DNA from: Euglena gracilis
Lineage: Eukaryota; Euglenida; Euglenophyceae; Euglenales
Assembly: GCA_039621445.1 (NCBI GenBank)
Contig: CP154955.1
Location: forward strand, 10,900,241 to 10,964,240
Direction: 5' to 3'
Length of the DNA: 64,000 bases
A program made the translations under genes and the position numbers. Below are positions 22,679-33,725 of the stretch, in pieces; position 1 is the stretch's first letter, and every line of letters starts with the position of its first letter. The notes under the pieces are model-generated. The model was not told the origin of the DNA, made no database searches, and saw nothing but the letters and a program-made list of their open reading frames with translations.

Positions 22679-23399
22679 GTAAGTCACCCCTCAATCATCC
22701 ACCTGAAACCCAAATATAAGACACCCCCCAATATGAGACACCCTTTGACGAAATTGGGCGACACCCAAATGTACACCGGAGTCTTATATTCGGGGGGGGG
22801 GGGTTACACCAATCAATTTTTTCTGTACTGGAAGAAAAATTTCAAAAACGTACTGAGACACACCGATGCACAATTTTTGAAACACACCAACACACAAAAA
22901 TTTTTTGCCGATACACACGAAGGAGAGGCCCCGGGCGGAATATTGGCCATGCTAGTTCTGGAGGTCGGGCCGACCTAGGTCGGCCCGACCTATGGTCGGC
23001 CCGACCATGGTCGGGCCGACCTCTGGAGGTCGACAGAAATGGCCAATATTCCGCATTACCCCCCCCCTTTTCAAAGGACTTTTGATTATAGGTCGGGCCG
23101 ACCTGGTCGGCCCGACCTGTTTGGGTTACCGACCATATGGTCGGCCCGACCAATTGGAGGTCGGGCCGACCACATGGTCGATAGAAACGACCTCAATGGT
23201 TTTCCTTTTCAAAAGCATCCAAACCCTTGGCCAAACCCTGTGGAGCATAAAATGCGCAATTTTTGCACAAAAAGAATTCCTGATGGCATCAACCTGTGGT
23301 AAAAAAGAATTTCTGACGTTATTTGAAGGAGTAGGGTTAGGGTTACGATTCTTATCCAAACAGCAGAACATTTCCCGCTCAACGTTGTTAGATTGGTCT

Positions 23400-23552
23400 C
23401 TACAAGGTACCCAGCGAACCCAAAGAGCCGCCCAACTAGGGTTAAAAACATGGGGGGACCCGAGCGAGGCGCCGAAGGCGCCGATCGAGGGTCCCGCCAT
23501 GTGTATTAACCCTAGTTGGGCGGCTCTTTGGGGTAGCTGGTACCTTGTAGGG
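23400..23552. repeat. foldback with about 45-bp arms
   Basis: CTACAAGGTACC and ACCCAAAGAGCCGCCCAAC with AGGGTTAA on the left are repeated in inverted order on the right with a few mismatches. The loop holds a second small palindrome, GGCGCCGAAGGCGCC. Confidence 0.8.
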
Positions 23553-23872
23553 GCCAATTTATCACGTTTCTGAACAGCCGGCTACAAACATAAAAAAATT
23601 TTCTGCCTCAAAGAAGATACTTGTTTGCTCCGATCCGACCATCCGACCGTCACTGAAATCCGACAAAGTTAGCACAAAGTGATTTTGTTGGGGAGCGCGT
23701 TTTGGCCATCCTTGCCTTGCACACACAAGGGGATTTTGTTATTTTAGGCGGGGGGGGGGTCCGGGGGGGGGGGGGGGGGGGGGGCAGCCCCCCCCCCCCC
23801 CCGGAGGAGGCCGCAGGCCGACTAAGTTCGCGTTTTTCAATTTTTTTTTTCAATATGGGATGAAAGAGCTGG

Positions 23873-23940
23873 GTTAGGGTCAGGGTCAGGGTTAGGGTCA
23901 CGGTCAGGGGTAGGGGTAGGCGTAGGGTTAGGGTTTGGGC
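23873..23940 (+). repeat. degenerate telomere-like TTAGGG tract
   Basis: GGTTAGGG, GGTCAGGG, GGTCACGG and GGCGTAGGG units follow each other in about 65 bases. It is interstitial and degenerate, so it does not mark a chromosome end. Confidence 0.6.
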
Positions 23941-24267
23941 ATTGCACACCAAAGGATTTTTGTCATTGGCCATGGATCTCACCTGATTTAGCCATTTTTC
24001 ACAATTTTTTTGAATTTGGGACGTTTTTTGACGTTTCTGAGGACATTCGGATGGGTGTACGTTCATTTTGAATTGAAATAAGAGAATCAAATTTTTGAGG
24101 GGGGGAGGGCTTAAAATTTAAAAATGGGGGGGGGGGTAATGCGGTTTATTGGAGGTCGGGCCGACCTGGTCGGCCCGCCCTCCAGAGGTCGATAAGCCAT
24201 GGCCAAAGGTCGGCCCGACCTAGGTCGGCCCGACCTTCAGAAGTAGCATGACCAGGAATCCGCACGG

Positions 24268-24301
24268 AGCCCAGACCTCTCCTTCGAAGGAGAGGTCTGG
24301 G
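24268..24301. repeat. 15-bp hairpin
   Basis: CCCAGACCTCTCCTT is followed almost at once by its complement AAGGAGAGGTCTGGG. Confidence 0.85.
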
Positions 24302-24535
24302 TCAGAACAGCGAAAAATTGCCATTTTTTCAAATTGTCATTTTTTTAAAAAAAACCAGGTTCACAGCATTTTTGGAACAAGTGCTGAAGTGAAGGTTTTA
24401 AAACCATTTTTTTAATATACGCTGGACGACTGGCTCGTGGAATTTTAAATCAGCCAAAAACTGTGTGCTGGTGGTGCAGGGTAGCGCATTGGTGCAAACA
24501 GTAGAAATTTGGATGGGGAACAGGCTTCTTCTTAA

Positions 24536-24745
24536 GACCCCGGGGGGGGGGGAGGGGGGATCCCCCCCACCCACCCAGGGTGGCGCGGGACCCCCCCGGG
24601 GGGGACCCCCCAAAATCGGGCCCGCTAAAGGCAATTTTCAAAAAATTTCGGCGCTTCGCGCCGAAAATGTATACCCAGCGCCTCCGGCCCGGACCCACCC
24701 ACCCACCCCCCCTCCCCCCGGGGGGGGGGGGGGGGTCTGCTGACT
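24536..24745. repeat. alternating G-run and C-run module
   Basis: G-runs and C-runs of 8-17 bases flank a central segment containing GGCGCTTCGCGCC. Related modules occur at 28664-28770, 33160-33440 and 61316-61655. Confidence 0.6.
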
Positions 24746-24831
24746 TAAAAAGCCTGATGGGGAAAGAAAACCCCAACTTAAAAACATGTTCAGCCCGCCA
24801 AATGCCTGCCCTGAAATTCGTGGTCATGAAC

Positions 24832-24895
24832 ACGTTTTCCATTAGGGCATCTGTGGCAATGGCACGTTTTCCATTAGGGCATCTGTGGCAATCAC
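24832..24895 (+). repeat. tandem ACGTTTTCCATTAGGGCATC units
   Basis: Two full units of about 31 bases end in TGTGGCAAT. Three more units of the same sequence lie at 26388-26463, on the far side of the element at 25337-26279. Confidence 0.85.
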
Positions 24896-24934
24896 GTGTC
24901 GTCCGAAATCGTCCGAAAATGCATTTTGCCAAAT

Positions 24935-25050
24935 CGATCGACGATCGCGAGCGGATCTCTGGCTGTGAAAGTTGTTCAGGTACAAACTCACCCCTCGATC
25001 GAAAACTCTTTTCATCAGACGACTAGTGGTGACGACCAAATTCAGCCACG
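24935..25050 (-). pseudogene. minus-strand coding remnant, paralogue 1
   Basis: The minus strand reads LMKRVFDRGVSLYLNN and RSARDRRSIWQNAF. It aligns with 25240-25330, which reads LLNRGFYRGVTWYPN and ARNRRIGQN. Shared frame and spacing suggest decayed paralogous coding segments. No family was recognised. Confidence 0.35.
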
Positions 25051-25239
25051 CCACCAAATTCAGCCACGCTTGGTACTCTTATTTCCTGTCACTGGGAAAT
25101 CCAAATTTCACAATTCTTGTACCTCCCTGGACCCCAGATGTCCTCGATTCGAAGACAAAAATCGTTTCTGTATGGTTTGTTAAGCATTTTAAACCAAGCA
25201 GCACCCAAAACCACCACAAATTTCGACTAAGATTCTGGC

Positions 25240-25330
25240 CGATCCGACGATTGCGAGCGTATCTCGGGCTGCGTGCAACGTTAGGGTACCAAGTTACCCC
25301 TCGATAGAAACCTCTGTTCAACAGACAGTG
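25240..25330 (-). pseudogene. minus-strand coding remnant, paralogue 2
   Basis: It aligns in frame with the segment at 24935-25050 through the pattern NRGFYRGV and ARNRRIGQN. It abuts the left end of the inverted-repeat element at 25337. Confidence 0.35.
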
Positions 25331-25336
25331 CCAAAT

Positions 25337-26279
25337 GGTAGACTGGGGGGGGGGGTAGTGGGTAGTCGGCCGACTAGTCGGCCGACTACCCACTCTAATG
25401 TACTAACGGGTCAAAACCGCCGACTTTTAAGCCCCCCCCCCTGGGAAAAAACTTTTGTCTAAATCACCTCAACACCAGTCAAACCCCACCCAAATGGCTC
25501 CAGAACCCCCCAAACGGGGGTGAATATGCAAAAAAAATGGGGGAAAATGTCCATTTTGGGCCACTTTTGACAAAAGAATACCTCTCCCCATTGGATTTTC
25601 AATATAAGTCAAAATTTGCAGAAAAAAAGGTCTTATCCCTCCAATTCTATTGCCAACATAGAAGGGATTTTGTTATGTGAGGGGGGGGGGGGGGGGGGGG
25701 GCCCCCCCCCGCCTATGCCAAAGTGAGCCACAAAAACGACTTAGCCCCCGAGTATGTTACCAACACAGAAGGGATTTTGTTATTTGAGGCTCGGATGGGG
25801 GTGGAGGGGGGAGTTTTCTGCCTCTCGTGATGCAGAATGCTTGCATTTCTAAAGGATTTTCATGTAATCCCTGTTTCATCATTGGTTTTTTACCCCTCCG
25901 GACCCCCATCAAGGGCCCACCGACCCCCCACCGACCAAAGATTTCCATCTGGGGGTGTTTATTTAGGCGTAAACACTTATTTGGACCCATCCGAACCATT
26001 TCGGGTGATTTGGGCCCGCCACAGACCATTTTTATGACCGCCGACTCGCCACCGACTAGTTCGCATACAATTTTCTTCATGGGGGGGGGGGGCTTAAAAG
26101 TCGGCGGTTTGGACCCGTTAGTACATTAGAGTGGGTAGTCGGCCGACTAGTTGGCCGACTACCCACTACCCCCCCCCCCTGTCTCGCCGACTAGCTACCG
26201 ACCAGGCCTAGTCGGCCGACCAATTGGGTAGTCGGCCGACTAGTCGGCCGACTACCCACTACCCCCCCCCCAGTCTACC
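25337..26279. mobile_element. inverted-repeat element with TAGTCGGCCGACTA palindromes in its ends
   Basis: The left end GGTAGACT plus G-run plus TAGTGGGTAGTCGGCCGACT matches the right end in inverse over about 52 bases. A second internal inverted pair, 25346-25441 with 26082-26177, extends similarity through GTACTAACGGGTCAAAACC to another C-run. Two internal copies of AGAAGGGATTTTGTTAT precede G-runs, linking it to 22931-24258. It encodes no visible transposase, and no target duplication is evident. Confidence 0.65.
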
Positions 26280-26585
26280 GCCTTGCGCCTCAACAGATGG
26301 CCAGCGGTGGTCATCAGATTTTTCCACCCTTCACGGTGCTCACAAAGTTTGCCGTGCGTTTAGGTATGGGGGGAGGGGTAACACATTTTCCATTAGGGCA
26401 TCTGTGGCAAAGGCACGTTTTCCATTAGGGCATCTGTGGTAAGGCACGTTTTCCATTAGGGCACCTTTTTTTCGGTCCGAATTTCACATTTTCGCGTTTT
26501 TGACCCCTGGTGTGAATCATGACCACAAATTTCAGGGCAGGCATTTGGCGGGCTCTGAAAGCGTTTTTAAACAAATTGTGGCTGA

Positions 26586-26666
26586 CCCAGATTTCAGCCT
26601 GAAAACATGTTCAGGGGGCCCCCTTCGGGCCCCCCTGCTGAACATGTTTTCAGGCTGAAATCTGGG
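26586..26666. repeat. 29-bp-arm hairpin
   Basis: CCCAGATTTCAGCCTGAAAA on the left is matched by its complement on the right, with an inner GGGGCCCCC-TTCG-GGGCCCCC stem. Confidence 0.85.
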
Positions 26667-26906
26667 CTCCGCCACAATTTGTGTGTAAAATCCAGCCTCG
26701 TGGCACACACCCTGGCTCGGGCGTGAGTCCGGGCCCCCCGATGCCTGGTTTCAAAAACTGGGTCCGGGCCGGGGCCTGGGATGTCAAAAGTTGCCTCACG
26801 TAGTTCACAAACCTTTTGAAAATCCCTCACTGCAGACCGCGACCTATTTGTTTTTCTGTTGACCGTTACTGGGGTAACTGGTGCCAAACGTGTGTGTGCA
26901 CTGCAG

Positions 26907-27003
26907 GATCTACCCGAGGGGCAGTGGAAGCTCTTTGGACAGTGAAAATCATGCTTTTACCACGGTCATCCACATCAAACAGCAGGGCAGCCGCCTTCCA
27001 AAG
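26907..27003 (+). CDS. isolated exon candidate
   Basis: After a CACTGCAG acceptor the plus strand reads IYPRGSGSSLDSENHAFTTV, then IHIKQQGSRLPK. The right boundary is uncertain because no clear GT donor follows. There is no recognised domain. Confidence 0.3.
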
Positions 27004-27099
27004 GAAGGAAATTTTGTCTGTGTTTGGCTTTTTCACATGCTTTCCTCCATTTTCTTTCACTGTCGTTCTCTTCCGTATTTTGTTTTATTCCACATAACA

Positions 27100-28926
27100 C
27101 ACCCCCAGACCCCAGCTCAGCGCAGTGCCCCATGGGTGTAAGGGGACGGTCCACTCACCACACAGCAAACTGGGCCAGAAGCGAAGTTAGCGCCGGCCAT
27201 AAATAGACAAGTGCAACCAAGAGGAGGTCCACCTGTCGGGCTTTCCAGTGACCGGCATGAAGCACCGAAAAAAATTTTTTGCACCTCCAAAAACTTGCCA
27301 AAAATGCCCATTTTAGCCAGTTTTGGGATTTTTTTTTGGGAAAATCTGCCAAAAAAATCTCATTAAACTCATTAAAAACCCCATTTCCACTTTGGCGTGC
27401 AGCGCCAGAGGAATTTTTTTCCAGTCGGGAGGACCCTGGACCCCCAGGGAAGGGTCCCTTTTTTCCAGTGCCAAGCAAAATGGCTTGGCAGTGGTCCTTA
27501 GCATACCATTGCTAAACACCTGTCCCACCCCACCCCCCCCCCTGGGGGGGTGACTGACTGGTTTTCTGGCGAAGAGCCCCCCCCCCCCCCGGGGATGGGG
27601 TAGGCCCAAAAATGAAAAAGTGGCTGGCCTGGCGCCGGAATTTTTTGGATTTTTTGAGACTTTTTGGCAATAGTGCTTTGCCAACATGAGGGGGGAGTAA
27701 AGTGACTGACTTGTTTTTTCAGAGTGGAAAGTGACCCCCGGGGGGGGGGGGGTCGCTAAGCAATGGTATGGTCTTTTGGCAATGGCCTGATCGGTGAGTA
27801 TCCGCATTTTTTTTGTGTGTCGGTGTGTGTTGCCGATGCACACTAATACACAATAAGAAGAGGTCTGGTTCTGACCAATACATTGCAGGGGGGGAACACA
27901 CTAGCCAGGCCTCAGAGAAAATGGGCAAGAAAAGGTGCAGTTTTTTTGAAAAATGTGCAAAAATGAATCTGCGAAGAAAAGCACAAGAATCAAAAAATTG
28001 CAAAAAAATGCCCAAAAACATACAAAAAAAATGGCACCAAATTACAACAATTGTATGGAATATGTTGAAAGTGTCAGGTTGAAAAAATTTCGGAAATTTC
28101 AAAAAAAAATGCAAAAAAGAATTGCAAAATGGTCCAAACCGCGAAAAACTTGGTAAATGAGGAAAAATGCGACAACAGGGGAAAAAATGTGCTGGAAAAA
28201 AAGTCGGAAAATGCACAAAAATGTGCTTTTTGAAAATTTGAAAAAAAAATGTGCAAAAAATGTGGAAAAATGCGAAACCCATTCCCCCCTGAAAATTTTT
28301 AGTTCGGGTCCACGACAGGGGGCAAATTTTTTCCGGCGCTGAGGTGGAAATGAAGTTTTTAATGGGTTGGCCAATTTTGTTCCAAAAAATCCCAAAATGG
28401 CCAAAAATGGATCATCTTTAACCAGTTTTGGGAGCCAAAAACAATTTTTGGTGCTTTGCACCGGTGGGGCACTAGGATTTTCACTTGCCAGATTGGACAG
28501 CTGCAGCAGGACCCCCAGGGGTCCTACGGGCTGGCTGGGAAAAGGCCAAAAAATGCCCCCAAAACAGTCGTTGGCATTTTCAGCCAAATTTTGGAGGTGA
28601 AGACCCAACCACCAAAGAATTCCATTTTGGGCCATTTTTACCCCTTTTTGAAGAAAAATTTTGTCGCTTTGCGCCGAAAACTTAAAAAGTCAGCGAACAC
28701 CCGGGGGGGGGGTCCGCATCCCCTTGCTGGGATAAAGCCTGGCTGGACACCCCCCCCCCCGGGGTTGGGTCCCCCTCCGCTTAACAAAACCCCCGCAGTC
28801 CAGCCCCCCTTTCCCCCAGGCCACTGCGAACGCCTGAGGATTGGCTCAGGATTGGCTTGGCTGTTTTCAGGCCCGAACTGAAATCAGCCAAGCTCAGCCT
28901 CTTGGGGGGGGGGGGGGGGCAAGCTA
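27100..28926. other. no gene seen; A-rich and C/G-run sequence
   Basis: The stretch alternates AAAAATG-rich segments (27900-28280) with facing C- and G-runs (27530-27600, 27735-27755, 28700-28770, 28900-28920). Open frames are composed of these runs. Confidence 0.5.
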
Positions 28927-29118
28927 GCCAGCCCAAATTTCTAGCCCAAGCCCAGGTCAAAGTGCATGGTGTCGTGAGGAGCTTGGTCTCATCTGCCCCA
29001 AAGTGTTCCAACAACATCTTGTGTTGATGAGGTAGCCGTTGGAGGGTTCCCAAGCACACGTGTTTGGTGTACATGCGCCTTATGGCCGTCAACAACTGTG
29101 TCTGGGCCAATTTGGGGA
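28927..29118 (-). CDS. isolated exon candidate
   Basis: The minus strand is open through LAQTQLLTAIRRMYTKHVCL and LQRLPHQHKMLLEHFGADET. Composition looks protein-like, but splice sites are not clear and no domain was recognised. Confidence 0.25.
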
Positions 29119-30019
29119 GCCTTGGGGTGGGGACCGCGCGAAGGCGCTGTCCCCTCCCCCTGGCCCCCTGAAACCTTGGCCATGCACTGTCTTTGGTCTG
29201 AGGCCGTGCAGAAGGGCGAAGATTCAAGACCCTTTCGGTCTCGAATTCGGCCCTTGCACTTCCCTCTGTTTGACCCGGTCCTGGACCGCATCCTGATTAC
29301 ATTATACAGGTCTGATGGCAACTTTTGTCAACACCGGCTGTGGACGTAGTGGCTTGGTCAAGGCCCAAATCGGGCTAACACTGGCGCAAAGACGGCCTGA
29401 AATTGCCCGATGTGGTCGCTTTAATCATTCACTGCCCCCACAGCCAGCGTTGACAGCGGTTGCCATCACATGGCCCAAAGCTGGTACCGGCTGCCCACCC
29501 TGGTCACAATTAAAACATTTCGCTCCTATGTGCCTATGTGACTGGCCTCATATTTCTTTTGGTTGCAAGGTGAACCTGAAACAGGTCATTGTTTAAGGAC
29601 CCCAGGGGTTTCCAAAAAGGCATGTTTTTTTGAGGTTTCCAAAATAGGTATTTTTTTCATTTTCAAAAAGACCATTTTTTTTTAGTGTTTTAAAGTTTTG
29701 AAAAAACATTTTTTTTAAAAAAGAAAAACCATCAACCCTGGACCCTGTTCCTTCGGTGCTCGCATCGAAGGAATTTTGCTTGTGTGGTGCTGTGGTGGGG
29801 GTTCAGGGCTGCATGGGAATCCTGGAAACCCTTTGGGTGGTGGTTGGGGGTCATAGGTGTAGAAGTGGGGGGTCGGGGGGGGGGGCGCCCCCCCCGAGAC
29901 TTTGGAAAGAAAGATTTTTTTTGAAAAGTGTGCATTTTCTCACCACATTCTTTGTGCCTTTTCAATTTATTACAAAAAAAACTCAATTTTCATTGAACCT
30001 TTTGGTGTTATTCCTGTTG

Positions 30020-30625
30020 GAGGTCACCACTGTCTCGCCGCCCTTCGGGCGGCCAAACAAGTCCAAAACTCATGGGTCGGAGGGGGCGAAAACCTTCTTT
30101 TTTTCAATTTGGGGGTGTTGTTTGTGAGTATCTCACTACCGTCTCGGAAACACATGCATTTTGCCTTTGGCCTCTAAATTCAGAATTTTAAACTGCACAC
30201 CATTTCTGTTGCAAATTTGGCTTTTTTGGGGGGAAGCCTTTGGGAAAAATGCATTACCGTCCAGCCGCCCTTCGGACGGCAATACGTTTTTTTTGTTCCA
30301 TGCAAAATAGCTCGGAGGGGGCAGGTTTTGGGAGGGAACTCTCATTACCATCTCTTTTTCCACATTTTGCACTCTTTTTGAAATCCCTCCTTTTGAATTC
30401 CCAAAACACAAAAGGCATCACCGTCTCTTGCCGCCCGGCTTGAATGTCGAAATTGTGGTGGATTGTGCCATGATGTCAAAAATTCCACATTTTTTGCCAC
30501 ATTCAATGCCATCTTTCAAAAAAAGCGCTACCGTCTTGCCGCCCTTCGGGCGGCGAAAAAATCATTTGTCAAGGATCTCGCCCCCCCCCCCCCGAGAGAA
30601 AATTACTTCTACACCCCTATTGGGG
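30020..30625. repeat. C-TTCG-G hairpin module, copy 2
   Basis: GCCGCCC-TTCG-GGCGGC hairpins or variants occur near 30037, 30264 and 30538, each after CCGTCT or CCGTCC. The right end, a C-run followed by GAGAGAAAATTACTTCTACA, matches the right end of 19240-20095. Confidence 0.6.
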
Positions 30626-30734
30626 GATTCAACGCAGGCCTTCACCCTCCAGATCTGGGACGCTCCGGATCGGGCTCTGGGGATCCCGCCTTGTCCCTGA
30701 TTTTTTTTTGGGGGGGAAGGGTCCGCATTTGAGA

Positions 30735-31018
30735 GCCACCCAATTCATTTTCTGCAGGGCTGAGCGGGCAAGGTCGTCAAGAGCCACTTTCCCAATCCGG
30801 CAGGCAGGCCCAAGTGAATGGCAGCCTCCCCGCAGGCCACGGTATGATGACCAGAACGGGTATTTGTCGGATGGCGACGTTCCTTTGACCAGACCCAATC
30901 CCCGAACAGGCTCCTTTTTACTCTTCCTGCTGGCTGCGAGGTTCCTGCTGGCTATTTCTTTTGTGTGTACATTGCCCATGTGGCTTATTGATGAGCACAG
31001 ACTGAACTCCAATGACAA
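30735..31018 (-). pseudogene. coding-like remnant with KGTSPSDKYPF motif
   Basis: The minus strand is open through VRGLGLVKGTSPSDKYPFW and RGLRGGCHSLGPACRIGKVA to LDDLARSALQKMN. A shorter related segment at about 31215-31310 reads KGTLPSDK followed by stops. Family not recognised. Confidence 0.3.
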
Positions 31019-31890
31019 TGGGCCATCATGAAACTGGGTGGGAGTGGAGACGTTGAATTTTGCATTTTTTAATTTATTGTGTGTCCAAAGTCTTTTGTCA
31101 TTTTAGATCACCACCAGTTCATTTTTACCACGAGTTTATGGTTTGAGGATTTTGGGAAAGATATTTTCCTGCTCTGCTGGAAGGGGCCTGACCCTGAATT
31201 TCCTACCACAATCGTCAGGCAGAAGTATTGGAACGGGATGCACCCCGCAGGGCCACCAACACTTTTCAGAATGGCTATTTGTCTGATGGCAACGTTCCCT
31301 TGAACAGGACCACACAACTGCTTGATTCCACCTCCAACCCATTTGTATTATTGCTCCACCTCCAATTGGCCAGCACACACACTCTGAACGGTGACTGTGC
31401 CCAAAAAAGGAATGGATTGGCGGGCCTTTCCAAGAATTTTGTTCTGTTTTGGCCGAGGTCACCAAAGCTCCCCCACAGTTTTTTTTTTGATGGTTTTCAT
31501 TTTTTACCCCCCACCCCTATGATTTTAACAAAATGGTGCCAATTTGCGCCAATTCCCAGTTTTCGACTTGTGTCCCCAGAAACAGGTGACATCTGCAACA
31601 ATTAACAATTACGCTTCTGGATTCAGATTAGTTTTTTCTTCGTCCGCTCCTGAATGGTCTGCTGAGTGGTTGCTCTCTTGATATTTTTTTCATTGGGCGC
31701 AACTGACAACGACACTGGTTTGGTAGAGCAGCGAACATAACTTTCTTTTGCAGCATAATAGAGCGATATGCATTTGTTGGACAGCCTACAGATGATTTTG
31801 TTTTCCCTTGTGGCAGCTGTGTTGGTAACTCACAGCCATAAGTTCTCGATTTTGTCCCATATCTCCAGCTTTCAGGTCCTTGAGAACAAG

Positions 31891-32305
31891 GCTGGATTGA
31901 GGTATTGAGGTTGAGGTTGAGGTTGAGGTTTTCCAACCTCCATCTTTCCTCGATGTCACCTCAATGCCAAAATCCAAAGGAAAATGATTCAACAACAAAA
32001 AGCTTTGAAAAAAGTGTTCAAAGAGAGGCAAAATACATGGATTTTTTCAAGAATTGGGCAGTTGGTCACTTATCTCAAGTTTTAAATCACCAACCCACAA
32101 TGTGTTTTTTGTTTCCACCCACTTATGTTGTAAATTGGCAGAAAAGCTGACAAACTTGCCTTTGAGGAAGGTTTTTTCAAGATGAGATGGTCCCATCGAC
32201 GCATTTTGTGAGTTCAATTATTTGAATTTTGGACATTGAGGTTGAGGTTGAGGTTGAGGTTGTTGACATTGAGGTTGAGGTGTTTTTCCAAACCTCAACC
32301 TCAAT
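31891..32305. repeat. two (GAGGTT)n hexamer tracts
   Basis: GAGGTT repeats at 31891-31935 and 32234-32285 are each followed closely by a complementary AACCTC stretch, so both can fold back. Confidence 0.75.
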
Positions 32306-33159
32306 CCCGCCCTGTTGAGTAGCCCTCCAAATTTCCCCTTGAGGTTTTTTCCTGAGGCTGCCAAGTATTTTTCTACCGTTTCGCCAGTGAATCCAAGTTA
32401 AAACAGTCGGGGAGGCAAAAACGTGGTGCATCTAGGTCTGGATCAACCGGAACCTGGGTTTTTGTGAAGTCATTTCAATTTCAAACGGTTCCTGGGCATT
32501 GCCAGTGTGCAGCATTGTTGATGCGCAAGCACAAACAGCCCAAAGAATTCATCCATGTGATAGTTGCCTCACCACTGCAAGAAATTTCAGACCATTGATC
32601 CGCCCCTTTCCTTTCGGGCGCAATTCTGGCAGTTGTGTGTTTTGAACTCGCCAATTCCGATCCCAGGGCAGAGCCCCTGCACCTCCCTCGCGCCTCCCCG
32701 TGAAGGACGTTCAGATGGTGTGCTATTTGTTTGTGTTCATCCTCCAACCACACCTCAAAATTCTTTCTGGCAAGATTTTCTGTCCGGACATGTGGCCCCG
32801 GGTGAGGCCAAAGGCCGAGGAAGTCAAAAAATGATGTCAAAAAAGTTTGCACCCAAAAGTAATTTGTTTGCAAAAATTTACAACAGGTGAGTGGGCAGGG
32901 ATTCCCACAAATTCGTGCCATGAACAATCGTGGATAATCACGAGACAGCATGCCTCACTTGGGGAATGGCTTCAGAACCCCCGAGGCAGCTGAATGAGTG
33001 GCACTTTTTCCCCATATTTAAGTTGTCCATTTTTTCCAGTAATTGCCTGATGATTTTGGGCCAGTTTTGAAGGGGAGCTGGGGAGAGGGGGACCGTGCAT
33101 GGGTGGTTTTTGAAAAGTTGGGCGGGTTGGTTTGGACCCGGGATCAGGGATTTTTTTAA

Positions 33160-33440
33160 GTTTGGACCCCCGGGGGGGGGGGTGGGGGTGGGGTGGGTGG
33201 GTCGGCCGGCCCCCCTCCCCCCCCCCCCCGGGGGGGGTCCCCCTGGAGGGGGGTGGGATATACTTTTCGGCGCCGAAAAAAATGCTATTTTTAGCACTTT
33301 TCGCGCTTTTTTCGGACATTTTTTTGTGGGTCCCCCGGGACCCCCTCCCCCCCCCCGGCGCCCCCCCCAGGGGGTGGGTGGGTGTGTTTTTTTTTGGGGG
33401 GGGGGGGGGGACCCCCTCCCCCCTCCCCCCCCCGGTCTTA
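33160..33440. repeat. alternating G-run and C-run module
   Basis: The arrangement resembles 24536-24745 and 61316-61655: G/C runs around a short segment with CGGCGCCGAAAA. On the minus strand all members give a similar short K/F-rich peptide between proline- and glycine-rich runs, which reflects nucleotide homology rather than a gene. Confidence 0.55.
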
Positions 33441-33566
33441 AAAAAACCCCTGCCCGGGATAAAGTGCCCCCTGGGGTCACCAAGTGAAAGAATGGATGAC
33501 GCCAGCCTGATTTGGCTCCCATTCATATGTTGTGCTGCATATGTTGATTCATGTGTTGTGCCGCAG

Positions 33567-33725
33567 GAGGCCCGCATCCAGAGCAACCGGCAGCGCATCC
33601 AGGCGGACGCGGCCCGCCGCCGGCAGGAGCAGCGGTCCGCCGCCGTGGCACAGAGCCGCAGCCGCTCGCTGCCCCGCGGCCCCGCCCTCCACGCCCCGGC
33701 CCCCGCCCATTCCTCGCGGTGCTGA
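33567..33725 (+). CDS. terminal exon of an unrecognised gene
   Basis: The exon follows a GTGCCGCAG acceptor and ends at TGA. It encodes a basic, arginine-rich C-terminus including IQSNRQRIQADAARRRQEQR and RSRSLPRGPALHAPAPAH. Third codon positions are almost all G or C, matching the genes at 38-55 kb. No upstream exon was identified. A structurally similar terminal exon lies 500 bases downstream. Confidence 0.5.
   Translation, partial: EARIQSNRQRIQADAARRRQEQRSAAVAQSRSRSLPRGPALHAPAPAHSSRC

Larger units (their letters stand above)
22931..24258. mobile_element. inverted-repeat element with GGTCGGGCCGACC palindromes in its ends
   Basis: About 135 bases at 22931-23066 are inverted at 24124-24258: each arm carries several GGTCGGGCCGACC or GGTCGGCCCGACC palindromes and then GCATTACC followed by a C-run. 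The interior contains GGGGATTTTGTTATTTTAGG followed by a G-run, a motif shared with 25337-26279, plus a nested foldback and telomere-like repeats. No transposase frame is visible, so it would be non-autonomous. No target duplication could be assigned. Confidence 0.65.

Noticed and set aside
23873-23940. Chromosome end
   Set aside because: The TTAGGG-like tract is short, degenerate and interstitial, with unrelated sequence on both sides.
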